DNA of 64,000 nt from Dehalococcoidia bacterium (GTDB lineage: Bacteria > Chloroflexota > Dehalococcoidia > GIF9 > UBA5629): assembly GCA_041653995.1 (NCBI GenBank), contig JBAZEK010000002.1, positions 310,001 through 374,000 of the forward strand, given 5' to 3'. This document shows, one piece after another, positions 1 through 9,130 of this stretch. A program made the position numbers and the translations under genes. Position 1 is the first letter of the stretch. Every line of letters begins with the position of its first letter. The notes under the pieces are model-generated. The model ran no database searches. It was not told the DNA's origin and worked only from the letters and a program-made list of their open reading frames with translations.

Positions 1-2
1 CG

Positions 3-1886
3 TATCACAGCTCGGTGCGCACCGTCTACGACCGTATCAAAAAGGACGGAATGACCAATATCTGGGACCGTTACGAGGCGCAGGGCCTGGGCAGCAGTCC
101 CGACCAGCGCTGTCCCTTCTGCCAGGAGGGCAGGCGCTGCGACCTCTGCTCCAACGGGCCCTGTCGGGCCGATGCCTCCAAGGATAAACGCGGAGTATGC
201 GGCATCACGGCCGACGGCATGGCCATGCGCATGATGCTGCTGCGCAACGTGATGGGCGCATCGACCTACCACTACCATACGGAGCAGACGATCAAGACGA
301 TGCAGGCCACGGCCAGAGGGCAAACACCATTCCGTATCACAGAGGGAGATAAGCTCAAGGTCTTCGCCAGACGCTTCGGCCTCAGCACCGCCGGCTCCCA
401 TAAACGCATAGCCCTGCGCCTGTGTAAGTATGCGGACGAGGACTTCAACCGCAAACATGACCAGCCCAGCCGTATCGTTGAGGCGCTGGCGCCCGCCGAG
501 CGCAAGGAGGCCTGGCGCAGGCTGGGCATCTTCCCCGGCGGCATCCACGGAGAGATGCTGTTCTCCACCAGCTCCTGCCTGACCAACGTGGACGGCTATT
601 ACCAGAGCCTGGCGCTCAAAGCTATGAGGCTGGGGATCGCCATGGCCTACCAGAGCCAGATAATCAACGAATACTGTCAGGACATCCTCTTCGGCATACC
701 AAGACCACACAAAATGCGCGTGGACCTGGGCGTACTGGATCCGGATTACGTCAACGCGCTGCCCAACGGACATGAGCCCTTCCTGGGCTTCGCCATGGTA
801 CAGCTGGCGCGCACCAAAGAGTGGCAGGATAAGGCTAAAGCTGTCGGCGCCAGGGGGCTGCGCGTCATCGCCAATATAGAGACAGGCCAGGAGATGATAC
901 AGCGCTGGGAGATGGACGATGCATTGTGGGGCTTTACCGGCAACTGGATCTCGCAGGAGGCCGTGCTGGCCTCAGGATGTGTGGACCTGTTTGCCTGCGA
1001 TATGAACTGCTCGATGCCGGTCGATCCGGCCTATGCTGAAAAATATAAGTTCAAGCTGCTGCCCGTAAGCGACCTGGTGTCCTTTGAGGGAGTTACTGAG
1101 CGCATCGACTACCTGCCCGAAAAGGCTGCTAAGCAGGCGGCCGAACTGCTGGATATGGCCATCGCCAATTATAAAGAGCGCAGGAAAACGGTGGAAGCCG
1201 TGGCCGGCCTGCCCGTGACCGAGGCGGTGGTCGGCTTCTCCACCGAAAGCATACTGGAAGCTCTGGGCGGCAAGCTGACGCCGCTGCTGGACGCCATTAA
1301 AAAAGGGACAATCCGGGGCGTGGCGGGGCTGGTATCATGCACCACCCTGCGCGACCACGGCAACGACGCGCACAGCGTGGCGGTGGCCAGAGAGCTCATC
1401 AAGCGCGATATACTGGTGCTTTCCATGGGCTGCGGCAATGCGGCCATGCAGGTTGCCGGATTGTGCTCCACCCAGGCCTCCGACCTGGCCGGCCCGGGTT
1501 TGAAGGGGCTCTGCCGGTCGCTGGGTATACCGCCCGTGCTGAGTTACGGCACCTGCACCGACACAGGACGGCTGGCCGACCTGCTGGCGGCCATATCCAA
1601 AGAGCTGGGCAATGTGCCCGTCACCGACCTGCCTGTGGCGGCTGTGGCCCCCGAATACATGGAGCAGAAGGCCACCATCGACGCCGTGTTTGCGCTGGCC
1701 TTCGGCCTGTATACCTACGTCAATCCGGTGCCCACCGTCACCGGCGGACCCAGCCTGGTTAAGCTACTGACGCAGGACCTGCCGGGCGTCACCGGCGGCC
1801 TGCTGGGAGTGGAAAAAGACGCAGTTAAGGCCGTGGACGGCATAGCCGCGGCCATCGAGGAGCGGCGGAAACGGCTGGGTATTTGA
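3..1886 (+). CDS. CO dehydrogenase (CooS)-like protein with altered C-cluster ligands, 5' partial
   Basis: Ni-CODH/hybrid-cluster superfamily protein. The reading frame is open back to the window edge and the first residues already match the CooS N-terminus, so the true start probably lies upstream; the GTG at 15 is only the first start codon in view. Numbering from that GTG, the B/D-cluster cysteines are present (C33, C36, C42, C45, C50, C62). Candidate active-site ligands are H253 (GHEP), C332, C442, C473 and C514. The position normally occupied by the catalytic Cys (consensus CCTGNE) reads IETGQE, with Glu289 replacing Cys. This resembles the Glu ligand of hybrid cluster proteins. The conserved Lys of the C-terminal region (EQKAT) remains. 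It sits far from the acs operon. The CooS fold is secure, but CO oxidation activity is doubtful. Confidence 0.88.
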   Translation, partial: YHSSVRTVYDRIKKDGMTNIWDRYEAQGLGSSPDQRCPFCQEGRRCDLCSNGPCRADASKDKRGVCGITADGMAMRMMLLRNVMGASTYHYHTEQTIKTMQATARGQTPFRITEGDKLKVFARRFGLSTAGSHKRIALRLCKYADEDFNRKHDQPSRIVEALAPAERKEAWRRLGIFPGGIHGEMLFSTSSCLTNVDGYYQSLALKAMRLGIAMAYQSQIINEYCQDILFGIPRPHKMRVDLGVLDPDYVNALPNGHEPFLGFAMVQLARTKEWQDKAKAVGARGLRVIANIETGQEMIQRWEMDDALWGFTGNWISQEAVLASGCVDLFACDMNCSMPVDPAYAEKYKFKLLPVSDLVSFEGVTERIDYLPEKAAKQAAELLDMAIANYKERRKTVEAVAGLPVTEAVVGFSTESILEALGGKLTPLLDAIKKGTIRGVAGLVSCTTLRDHGNDAHSVAVARELIKRDILVLSMGCGNAAMQVAGLCSTQASDLAGPGLKGLCRSLGIPPVLSYGTCTDTGRLADLLAAISKELGNVPVTDLPVAAVAPEYMEQKATIDAVFALAFGLYTYVNPVPTVTGGPSLVKLLTQDLPGVTGGLLGVEKDAVKAVDGIAAAIEERRKRLGI

Positions 1887-1909
1887 CACACGGTGTAAAA
1901 TAGACAGTC

Positions 1910-2809
1910 GTGAGAGACCATGATCAGGTGGTACTGAACCTGTCGGGCTGGGATAATTACAGCGAGACGCTGATAGAATCGGCAGGCACCAGGATCGCTC
2001 TTTCCCTCTACCACGCCGGCGATGGCCGTCCCTGCGTCGTTTTCATTCCCGGCACGATGACGCACCCTCTTTTTTACGATGAATTCCTGACACTGCTGGC
2101 CGGCGCGGGATTCAACGTCGCGGGCGTCCATTTGCTGTCCCACGGCAAGAGCCCGCGGGAGAAGAGGTTTTTCACCTTCGCAGATATGCTGCAGAACATC
2201 ACGGACAGCATCGGTTACTGCCTGGACAATATCAGCAGCGACGTGATCCTGCTGGGATCCTCACAGGGCGGAATTCTCAGCCTGGCAGCGGCCGGGCTGG
2301 ACAGCCGTATTAAAGCGGTATTCCCCAATAACGTGCTGATCCCTTCGCTGAGCAGCTCGATAGAAATAACGAGGTTCCCGCATTTCCTTAAACCCTTTGT
2401 CCGTCCCATCACTTCAACGATGAAGCTCGCCGCCCGCATCGCCCCAGGTCTGGAATTGCCGCCGGAGTCATATCTCGACTTCGACAGGGTCAGCAAATCC
2501 AAGGAGCTGCGGGACCTGTTTTTCAGCGACCCCCTCAACCGTTCTAACTACCCGCTTTGCTTCATGGCATCGCTGTTCACGGCGGACTTGAGCAGCATCT
2601 CTGACGGCAGCATCAAATGCCCGGTGGTGGTGATCGCCTCCACCGGCGATACGCTCTTCCCCTACAGCTACTGCCTTGAGGTTTACCAAAAAATCTCCGC
2701 CCCGCGCAAGGAGATGCTGGTGTTCCATGAACCCTGTCACCTGATATTCAACGAGGCGACGGAACGCGTGATAGGTCCTGTAGTGGAAAAGTTGAACGAG
2801 TATAAATAG
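1910..2809 (+). CDS. Alpha/beta hydrolase
   Basis: Predicted cytosolic serine hydrolase of about 299 residues. The nucleophile elbow is LGSSQGG (about residue 117), followed by a probable acid in ASTGDTLFP and a probable catalytic His in HEPCHLIF near the C-terminus, the usual Ser-Asp-His order of the fold. It starts with GTG 23 bases after the CooS-like gene, and a TAAAAT box at 1896 lies just upstream, so it may have its own short-leader transcript. The substrate cannot be told from the sequence; a lipase, esterase or peptidase role is possible. No signal peptide is evident. Confidence 0.8.
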   Translation: MRDHDQVVLNLSGWDNYSETLIESAGTRIALSLYHAGDGRPCVVFIPGTMTHPLFYDEFLTLLAGAGFNVAGVHLLSHGKSPREKRFFTFADMLQNITDSIGYCLDNISSDVILLGSSQGGILSLAAAGLDSRIKAVFPNNVLIPSLSSSIEITRFPHFLKPFVRPITSTMKLAARIAPGLELPPESYLDFDRVSKSKELRDLFFSDPLNRSNYPLCFMASLFTADLSSISDGSIKCPVVVIASTGDTLFPYSYCLEVYQKISAPRKEMLVFHEPCHLIFNEATERVIGPVVEKLNEYK

Positions 2810-2853
2810 ATTGAATAGAGATCTTGAGATAGATCGCTAAGGAGATAAGTAAA

Positions 2854-3342
2854 ATGACAGAAAAGAAAGATCCTTCCGAATGCTGTCCTCCCTTTGATCC
2901 GGAACCGTGGGACTATAAAAGTTTTGATTGGAAAGATAAGCTGTTCATACAGGATTCGGTCAATCAGTTTTTTCATATTCCACTGAACATGGGCCGGGTG
3001 GTTACACGGATGTGGAACAGCATCGAGCAGGCCGGCGCAAGGCCAGCCGATAAGGACTTCATCATGCTGGCATACGATCCTTCGCCCTGGAAGTCCGAGA
3101 TCTATATGACCGTAATAAAAGAAGTCCCGGACGCGCTGAACGTGAGGTTATCGGGCAATTTCCTGAGCAGGGTATTTGACGGTCCATACAACGCAGTGCC
3201 GAAGTGGTTCAAGGAGATGGAACGTTACGCCCGGGCAAGCGGCAAGAAGGCTGTAAAACAGTATTTCTACTTCACCACCTGCCCTAAATGCGCAAAAAAG
3301 TACGGGCATAACTACGTTGTGGCGTTTGCACAGGTGGAGTGA
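2854..3342 (+). CDS. Conserved protein of unknown function with CxxC pair
   Basis: A 162-residue soluble protein after a good ribosome site (AAGGAG). It has an N-terminal CCPPFDPEPWD motif, a central FHIPLNMG segment and a C-terminal TTCPKCAKKYGHNYVV motif that looks like a metal or redox Cys pair. I recall similar archaeal and anaerobe proteins that databases label 'hydrolase' without experimental support, so no reaction is assigned. It follows the alpha/beta hydrolase by 44 bases and ends convergently against the LUD/ferredoxin gene, 5 bases away. It is real by codon use and motif conservation. Confidence 0.7.
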   Translation: MTEKKDPSECCPPFDPEPWDYKSFDWKDKLFIQDSVNQFFHIPLNMGRVVTRMWNSIEQAGARPADKDFIMLAYDPSPWKSEIYMTVIKEVPDALNVRLSGNFLSRVFDGPYNAVPKWFKEMERYARASGKKAVKQYFYFTTCPKCAKKYGHNYVVAFAQVE

Positions 3343-3347
3343 GAGGT

Positions 3348-4535
3348 CTACTCCTCTGCTATGGACTTACGCAAGGACAGTATCATCTCGGGGACATCGA
3401 TCTTCATGGGGCAGCGCACCTTGCACCTGCCGCAGGTCAGGCAGGTATATGCCATGGACGAAGCCTTCTCCATGTTGCGGGTAACCTCCGCAGCCCACAC
3501 TGCTCCGATGCCTGCGAAATACTTATCGCCGAAATAGCCCGCCGTGAGCCCGAAGACCGGGCATTCATAAAGACAGCCGCCGCAGCGCAGGCAGTAGAGC
3601 GCCTGCCGCAGCACAGGGTCCTTCGCCAGCTGCGTCCTGCCGTCATCCAGGAAGATGACGTGGAACTCTTTAGGGCCGTGAACACCGTAAGTGGTCACTT
3701 TCTCGATGTCGCCCGTCTTGCTGGGTCCTGAAACCAGGCTGACATAGGACGGCACGGTATAGTTAGCGTAACGCCAGGTGACCTCGGCTACCTTGAAGGC
3801 CTGCTCCAGCGTCGGCACCAGTTTTTCCAGGCCGACCAGCGCGATGTGCACGGGCGGGGCGCCTGTGGCCAGGCGGATATTGCCCTCGTTCTCGATCATG
3901 AACAGCGTGCCGGTATCGGCGGAAACCACATTGGCGCTGCTGATGCCGATATCCGCCTTGAAAAATTTCTCCCTCAGTAACTCCCGCGCCGTCGCCACCA
4001 GCTTGTCTATATCGGGTTGCTGCTTACGGCCGGTTATCTGCGTAAACAGCTCGGCGACATCCTCCCTGGGCACATGTATGGCGGGGGAGAGGATATGCAT
4101 GGGGCGCTGCCCCAGTTTCTGTATTATGAATTCGCCCAGGTCGGTCTCGTATACCTCGTTTCCTGCCTTCTCCAGATGCTCGCGCAGCTGTATCTCCTCG
4201 GCCGTCATGCTCTTGGCCTTGACCACCAGCTTCTTGTTCCCCACTATCTCCCCGATAATCCTGAGCGCATCCCCGGCCGTCCTGGCGATGTGGGATTTAC
4301 CCCTGTTCTCCTCGATGCTGCGGCCCGCCTTCCTGGCCAGCTCCGCCATCTGCTGGACGGACGCCTCTTTTATCAGCCTGACTTCCTCAGCCATTTTTAC
4401 CGTGTGCGGGAACCTCTTAAGAGCATTATCCGTGTTCACACGGTAGCTTTTAATGGCACGGGAAAGCGCCAGCCGGATACGCCCGCTGCCGGCTGCGTCC
4501 CTGAGCTCCTTCCTATAATCCTTCGATATAGACAT
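3348..4535 (-). CDS. LutB-like LUD-domain protein with two [4Fe-4S] motifs
   Basis: Iron-sulfur protein of the lactate-utilisation (LutB/YkgF) type, 395 residues. The N-terminal two thirds is a LUD domain. The C-terminus carries a ferredoxin pair, CLRCGGCLYECPV and CLTCGRCKVRCPM. In LutABC systems this subunit passes electrons from 2-hydroxyacid oxidation to the CCG subunit. Here the next upstream gene on the same strand (4646-5662) is the CCG partner, while no separate LutC is seen. It is somewhat shorter than typical LutB (about 470 residues). Electron transfer is well supported; the substrate is unknown, since a flavoprotein oxidase lies nearby but no recognisable lactate permease does. 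Confidence 0.85.
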   Translation of the reverse strand: MSISKDYRKELRDAAGSGRIRLALSRAIKSYRVNTDNALKRFPHTVKMAEEVRLIKEASVQQMAELARKAGRSIEENRGKSHIARTAGDALRIIGEIVGNKKLVVKAKSMTAEEIQLREHLEKAGNEVYETDLGEFIIQKLGQRPMHILSPAIHVPREDVAELFTQITGRKQQPDIDKLVATARELLREKFFKADIGISSANVVSADTGTLFMIENEGNIRLATGAPPVHIALVGLEKLVPTLEQAFKVAEVTWRYANYTVPSYVSLVSGPSKTGDIEKVTTYGVHGPKEFHVIFLDDGRTQLAKDPVLRQALYCLRCGGCLYECPVFGLTAGYFGDKYFAGIGAVWAAEVTRNMEKASSMAYTCLTCGRCKVRCPMKIDVPEMILSLRKSIAEE

Positions 4536-4549
4536 TTGTTCAAATTCGC

Positions 4550-4613
4550 GTCATTGCGAGCGTGGGCGAAGCAATCCATCAGATCGCCACGTCGCTACGC
4601 TCCTCGCGATGAC
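4550..4613. repeat. REP/MITE-like inverted repeat
   Basis: An intergenic 64-base element bounded by GTCATTGCGAG and its near-perfect inverse CTCGCGATGAC (10 of 11 matching). It contains GCGAAGCAATCC, a core I associate with abundant dispersed repeats in bacterial genomes. It lies in the 110-base gap between the LUD and CCG genes. No second copy was noticed in this window. Confidence 0.6.
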
Positions 4614-4645
4614 ATTTAAAATTATAACCCTGATTATATACGTTC

Positions 4646-5662
4646 CTATTTTGTGTTCACAGACCTGGCCAGCAGGGTAGCGAGGTCGACGACTTCGATT
4701 TTGTCCTTTTTCAATGCCTTCAGCCCGCTTTTAAGCTGCATCAGGCAGCCGGGGCACTGGGTGGTTATAATATCGGCGCCGGTATCGGCCAGCTCCCTTA
4801 CCCTGCCCTCGGCCAGCGTCTGGCTCATATCGGGAAATACGACCTCGAAGCCGCCGCCGCCGCCGCAACAGGTCGACCATTCACCCGATGTCCACTCCGG
4901 CTCGGCCAGCTCGAGGTTTTCAATTGCTTGCAAAACCAGGCGTGGCTGATCGATGAGGCCCATGTGCCTGCCCAGCTGGCAGGGATCGTGATAGGCCACT
5001 TTCACACTATGTGGATAGCGGAATTGACCGGGCCTGACCCTGTCGGCAACCTCTTCGATGAAGTGGCGTACCCCGATATCGTAGCCGGGCACCGCTGCGG
5101 CAAAAAGCGTGCGCAGGGCATGTGTGCAGGATGGGACTATACTTACTATCTTCCTCACACCGTATGCCCTGAAGCGGGCAACGGCCTTCCCGGCGTTCGC
5201 GGCGAATTCCCTGCGCAGCCCCATGTGATAAAGGGGTGCGCCGCAACAGGGCTCGTTCACATCCAGATAGCCCACTTCAATGCCCAGATATTTAAGCACG
5301 CGCACGGCGTCCCGAAGCACTCCGCTGTCGCCGCCATCGCCGCGGGCCAGCACCTTCGTGTAAATACCGGCCACGTCCACTCCCATTTTTTTAGGTATCC
5401 CGGCAAGCACCACCGGAAGGTCGGGATCGATGGACATGCGGTCGGCGGTCCTGACCAGCGTCACCAGCGGCTCGAGCATGGAGGAGTACTGGTAGCCGCA
5501 GCCGGCGAAAAAGACGGTCGACCGGTCATCGGAGAACTCCAGCCCTTCGGCCCATTTGGCCCTGGCCTCGACCGGCAGGCCGAGTATATTGTCACGGCTG
5601 CCGATATTGTCCGCTATGTAAGACAGTCCGGGGGGGACAAGGTTACGCTGATTCTTTTTCAT
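4646..5662 (-). CDS. CCG-domain Fe-S oxidoreductase (LutA/HdrD/GlpC-like)
   Basis: About 338 residues with the two cysteine-rich CCG modules of heterodisulfide-reductase-type proteins. The first ends in PCCGAPLYHMG. The second has STCCGGGGGFE followed by TTQCPGCLMQL. These modules bind a noncubane or [4Fe-4S] cluster and pass electrons or reduce disulfides. It lies upstream of, and in the same direction as, the LutB-like gene, so the two probably form one electron-transfer unit. The Met at 5662 is preferred because family similarity begins there; a longer frame opens at 5716, close to the end of the TauE gene. Confidence 0.82.
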   Translation of the reverse strand: MKKNQRNLVPPGLSYIADNIGSRDNILGLPVEARAKWAEGLEFSDDRSTVFFAGCGYQYSSMLEPLVTLVRTADRMSIDPDLPVVLAGIPKKMGVDVAGIYTKVLARGDGGDSGVLRDAVRVLKYLGIEVGYLDVNEPCCGAPLYHMGLRREFAANAGKAVARFRAYGVRKIVSIVPSCTHALRTLFAAAVPGYDIGVRHFIEEVADRVRPGQFRYPHSVKVAYHDPCQLGRHMGLIDQPRLVLQAIENLELAEPEWTSGEWSTCCGGGGGFEVVFPDMSQTLAEGRVRELADTGADIITTQCPGCLMQLKSGLKALKKDKIEVVDLATLLARSVNTK

Positions 5663-5723
5663 TCTATTATTTTCCGTAGAGCACCCGGCCCTGCTTATTG
5701 TAGCAGGAATGCACAATCCGGCT

Positions 5724-6479
5724 TCAACGGTAGATTATTTGCTGTACAACCAGCAGCAGCCCTGCAACGAAGAGCAGCGTATAGATCAGCACCTTGTAAA
5801 CCAGCGCCCTGAAGGTCATGCGGCTGCCGAATACGATACCCAGGATCAGCCCGGGCAACACGATGCCCGTTGTCGCCAGTGTGGTGATATTTATCTGGCC
5901 GATGGAATAGAGGTTGACGACCAGTATGATGGACAGAATGAGCCATAACATGGATATGGTGGCGCGAAATTCGGCGGGCTCCTTAAACTGGCGGCTGGAA
6001 TAATAGATGATGAGAGGACTTCCGCTGGCGAAGATGCCGTGAAAGATGCCCCCCACGATCAATATCGGCCATCCCAGATACCAGGGCAGGCTTCCGCCGG
6101 CCGCCCTCGTTTTATATATGAGAACTATCTCCATCACCGAAACAGCCATGATAAAGATACCCAGCAATATCAGCAGCTGAGTATAATTGCCCACCAGCGT
6201 CCGGTAGGAGATGCCGATGGCCATGCCTATGATGGCCGCAGGCAGGATACTCAGAAACAACACCCTCCATCTGATGTGCTTGAACCAGCGCGCCACCAGC
6301 CACAGGCTCTGTAATAAACCGAGGATCACCAGGACGGGCAGTAAGGTTTCCAGCGGAAAGATGAAAATGCCCAAGGCCAGCGCGATAATATTCGCGCCGA
6401 AGCCCAGCACGGTTTCCACCGTGTGGGCAAATATGAGCACGAGCACCAGCAGAAAGATGCGTATTAACAGGGGATCCAT
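5724..6479 (-). CDS. TauE/SafE-family membrane permease
   Basis: A 251-residue integral membrane protein with about eight hydrophobic helices and the glycine-rich paired halves typical of TauE/SafE transporters, which export sulfite, sulfoacetate or other organic anions. It is preceded by a good GGGAG ribosome site. It lies between the DAO-type oxidase upstream and the CCG/LUD pair downstream on the same strand, suggesting that the four genes move and oxidise one small anionic or amino compound. The substrate is not deducible from the sequence. Confidence 0.82.
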   Translation of the reverse strand: MDPLLIRIFLLVLVLIFAHTVETVLGFGANIIALALGIFIFPLETLLPVLVILGLLQSLWLVARWFKHIRWRVLFLSILPAAIIGMAIGISYRTLVGNYTQLLILLGIFIMAVSVMEIVLIYKTRAAGGSLPWYLGWPILIVGGIFHGIFASGSPLIIYYSSRQFKEPAEFRATISMLWLILSIILVVNLYSIGQINITTLATTGIVLPGLILGIVFGSRMTFRALVYKVLIYTLLFVAGLLLVVQQIIYR

Positions 6480-6493
6480 ATCGCTCCCGGATG

Positions 6494-6521
6494 GACAGCC
6501 GCCTGATCAGCGGCGGCTGTC
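6494..6521 (-). other. Strong RNA hairpin upstream of tauE-like gene
   Basis: A perfect 10-bp stem (GACAGCCGCC / GGCGGCTGTC) with an 8-base loop lies between the DAO stop codon and the permease ribosome site on the minus strand. No T-run follows it, so it is more likely an mRNA-processing or stability structure than an intrinsic terminator. Confidence 0.5.
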
Positions 6522-6597
6522 AGGGCTCAAGGATTTTAGCACGCCGGGCCTGCGCTGTCATGCGCAGCGTCGCGACGAAACGGTGCGGGATGAGCTT

Positions 6598-7947
6598 CTA
6601 TTTTTGCGCAGGGCCCAGGCCTTTGCGTTCCAACCAGGCGTCCTCGGCATGCAAATAGCCTAAAATAGCCCGCTCGCCCACGAACCTGATAGGCTCGGGC
6701 GGCCATTTGAAGACCTTGCGGTTGACGGGGAAGCACTCCGTCCATTCGGACTTGCGCTCCAGCAGCAGGTCCGCCATGACCTCGCCGTTGAGGTGGGTCA
6801 GCGAAACACCGTGCCCCATACAGCCCAGGCTGTAAACCGCATCCTTGCCGCCCAGGTATCCCAGCGCCGGCGTCATATCCATGGGAACGGAGACCGGCCC
6901 GCCCCAGCGGTGTGTTATCTTGATTCCCTTTAAACAGGGATAGAAATCGACGATGTCCTTCTCAAGCTGGGCGAATATCTTCGGATTCAAGTCTTTCTCC
7001 ATGTTGGCGCCGTAGGTCAACGCGATATCCCGACCCCCCATTAGCAGGCGGTTATCCGCCGTCAGCCGGTAATAATGTACCATGTTGCGATAGTCCTCGA
7101 TGCCCTCACGGCCCTGCCAGCCCATCTCATCCAACTGGGACTTGCTCAGCGGCTCCGTAAGTACGATATAGGTCCAGACCGGCTGCTGCATGGCATTCAA
7201 CTCCGGTATGGCCAGCGAGTAGGCGTTGGTCGCCAGCACCAGCTTGCCCGCGCTGACGGTAGCCTTCGGCGTTTTAATAGTAAAGCCCGCCGTGGAGCGT
7301 TTAATCTCCATCACCGGCGTGCGCTCATAGACTTCGGCGCCGAACTTCACCGCCACGCGCTTCATCTCGCGCGCCAGTTTGGCGGGATTGACCAGGGCGC
7401 AGCGCGGCTCCCACCAGGCGCCCATGTAAAGCGGCGACTTTACGCGTTTCTGCACCTCGGCCGCCTCAATCCAGTCCACTCCCGTCAGGCCCAGCTGTTT
7501 AACCAGGTGTACTTCTTCGCTGATGCGCTTGACATAGGCCGGGGTAGTCGCGATGCGCAGGAAGCCCGGCCTCTCGTAGTCGCAATCAAGCTTGTGCTCC
7601 GCCACGAGCTCTCCCACGATATCGACCGCCCTTTCCATATAGCGATGCGATTGCCTGGTCCTCTCCTCTCCGAACAGCATTTTGGTGATGGACATCTGCA
7701 GTCCGAAGGTCGTCATGGCGAAGCCGGCGTTGCGTCCGGAGGCGCCCCACCCGATGACCCATCCCTCCAGCACAACGACCCTGAGCGAAGGCTGCGCTTT
7801 TTTCAGGTAATAGGCTGTGGCGATCCCGGCAAATCCGCCTCCAACCACCGCCACGTCACATTTGATGTCGTTTGTCAGCGGCGGACTTTCCTGATAGGCC
7901 CCGGAGTTGCCCAGCCAGAAACTCTTCTCCGCATAATCTTCAGCCAT
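6598..7947 (-). CDS. FAD-dependent amine/amino-acid oxidoreductase (DAO family)
   Basis: A flavoprotein of 449 residues. The N-terminal Rossmann motif VAVVGGGFAGIATAYYL binds FAD. The body resembles DadA, glycine oxidase and gamma-glutamylputrescine oxidase, with a conserved C-terminal GCMGHGVSLTHLNGEVMADL segment that closes the FAD site. It would oxidise a primary or secondary amine or an amino acid to an imine; in an anaerobe the electrons would go to a carrier such as the nearby iron-sulfur proteins rather than oxygen (inference). The start at 7947 has a good AAGGAGG ribosome site. Confidence 0.85.
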   Translation of the reverse strand: MAEDYAEKSFWLGNSGAYQESPPLTNDIKCDVAVVGGGFAGIATAYYLKKAQPSLRVVVLEGWVIGWGASGRNAGFAMTTFGLQMSITKMLFGEERTRQSHRYMERAVDIVGELVAEHKLDCDYERPGFLRIATTPAYVKRISEEVHLVKQLGLTGVDWIEAAEVQKRVKSPLYMGAWWEPRCALVNPAKLAREMKRVAVKFGAEVYERTPVMEIKRSTAGFTIKTPKATVSAGKLVLATNAYSLAIPELNAMQQPVWTYIVLTEPLSKSQLDEMGWQGREGIEDYRNMVHYYRLTADNRLLMGGRDIALTYGANMEKDLNPKIFAQLEKDIVDFYPCLKGIKITHRWGGPVSVPMDMTPALGYLGGKDAVYSLGCMGHGVSLTHLNGEVMADLLLERKSEWTECFPVNRKVFKWPPEPIRFVGERAILGYLHAEDAWLERKGLGPAQK

Positions 7948-8116
7948 CTCGCCTCCTTAAAGCAGCACTGCCTGCGGGCATATCTGCAAACCGCTAATTA
8001 ATATACACCAATAACCTTCGACTATCAACGCAGGGACGCATATCGGCAGAGGTGAAAGATGTAGAAGAACAAGGCAACAGGCGAAATCTGCGCCGTAAGA
8101 TCCGGGTAGTGCCGGT

Positions 8117-9130
8117 CTACACCCGCCTAACTGCCAGCGCCAGCTGCGCCGGTGTCAGATATTGTCTGAACCATGCCACGGAATCGAAGATCGATTCATG
8201 CGCCGAGCGTGGTTTATAGCCCAACTCCATCCGGGCTTTTTCCGAAGTGACCACTGAATTGCTGCGCAGCACATCCACCGAATAGTCCGTGAAAAGCGGC
8301 TTGCTACGGGCGATCCGGTAATAGATGGGCGCCAATTTGCCGACAGAGTGGGCCAGCCACGCCGGCACTTTGAACTTAGGCGCTTTTACGCCACTGATTT
8401 CCTCCAGCAACTCCATAATCCGTTTGATGCTGACTCTTTCACCCGAAAGGATGTAGCTCTCGCCCCGGCGGCCTTTGCTGCAGGCCAGGGTCATTCCATG
8501 TGCCACATCACGAACATCGGCGAAGTCGTAAGCACCGTCCAGGTAGGCTTTTAACTTTCCCCTTATGAAATCGAGCATGAGTTGTCCCATCTCCGATATC
8601 CTGAAGTCGAAGGGACCGATCACACCGGTGGGATGTACGATGACCGCATTTAATCCGTGCGCCATCCCCTTTTTAACCTCCAGGGTCGCCATTGCCTTGC
8701 TCCTGGCATAGGGTCCAAGCACATTATCAGGATCGACAGGGAAGGTTTCATTGATGACGATTCCCTGGGGAGGCTCCTGGATAGCGTGGATAGAGCTGGT
8801 ATAAACGAGCCGCCCGACGCCGGATTCCAGGCAGGCATCGACTACATTGCGCGTACCCTGGACATTGACCTTCTGCAGCAGCGCTTCTCTGCCGGGCGTG
8901 ATGGCTATGATCCCGGCGAGATGGTATACAGCATCCGCGCCCTCGAAGGCAGTGCTTAAAGAGGCCGCATCGCACACATCCGCAGCAACGATCTCTACGT
9001 CGAGCCCGCGGATTGGCAGGTCGTTCTCAAAGGGGGGAACCAGCGCTCTGACGCTATGTCCCTGGGCCAGCAATTCACGTACCAGCACATTGCCGATATG
9101 ACCGGTGGCACCGGTGACAACTATGTTCAT
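8117..9130 (-). CDS. NAD-dependent epimerase/dehydratase (extended SDR)
   Basis: A 337-residue extended short-chain dehydrogenase/reductase. The N-terminal TGATGHIGNVLVREL is the NAD(P)-binding GxxGxxG motif. YARSK (about residue 144) is the catalytic YxxxK, with an upstream TSSIHA serine. The overall shape resembles dihydroflavonol-4-reductase and 3-beta-HSD-like members acting on sugars, steroids or aldehydes. Its ATG overlaps the stop of the marR gene (ATGA), so the two are co-translated and the regulator likely controls this enzyme. Confidence 0.85.
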   Translation of the reverse strand: MNIVVTGATGHIGNVLVRELLAQGHSVRALVPPFENDLPIRGLDVEIVAADVCDAASLSTAFEGADAVYHLAGIIAITPGREALLQKVNVQGTRNVVDACLESGVGRLVYTSSIHAIQEPPQGIVINETFPVDPDNVLGPYARSKAMATLEVKKGMAHGLNAVIVHPTGVIGPFDFRISEMGQLMLDFIRGKLKAYLDGAYDFADVRDVAHGMTLACSKGRRGESYILSGERVSIKRIMELLEEISGVKAPKFKVPAWLAHSVGKLAPIYYRIARSKPLFTDYSVDVLRSNSVVTSEKARMELGYKPRSAHESIFDSVAWFRQYLTPAQLALAVRRV

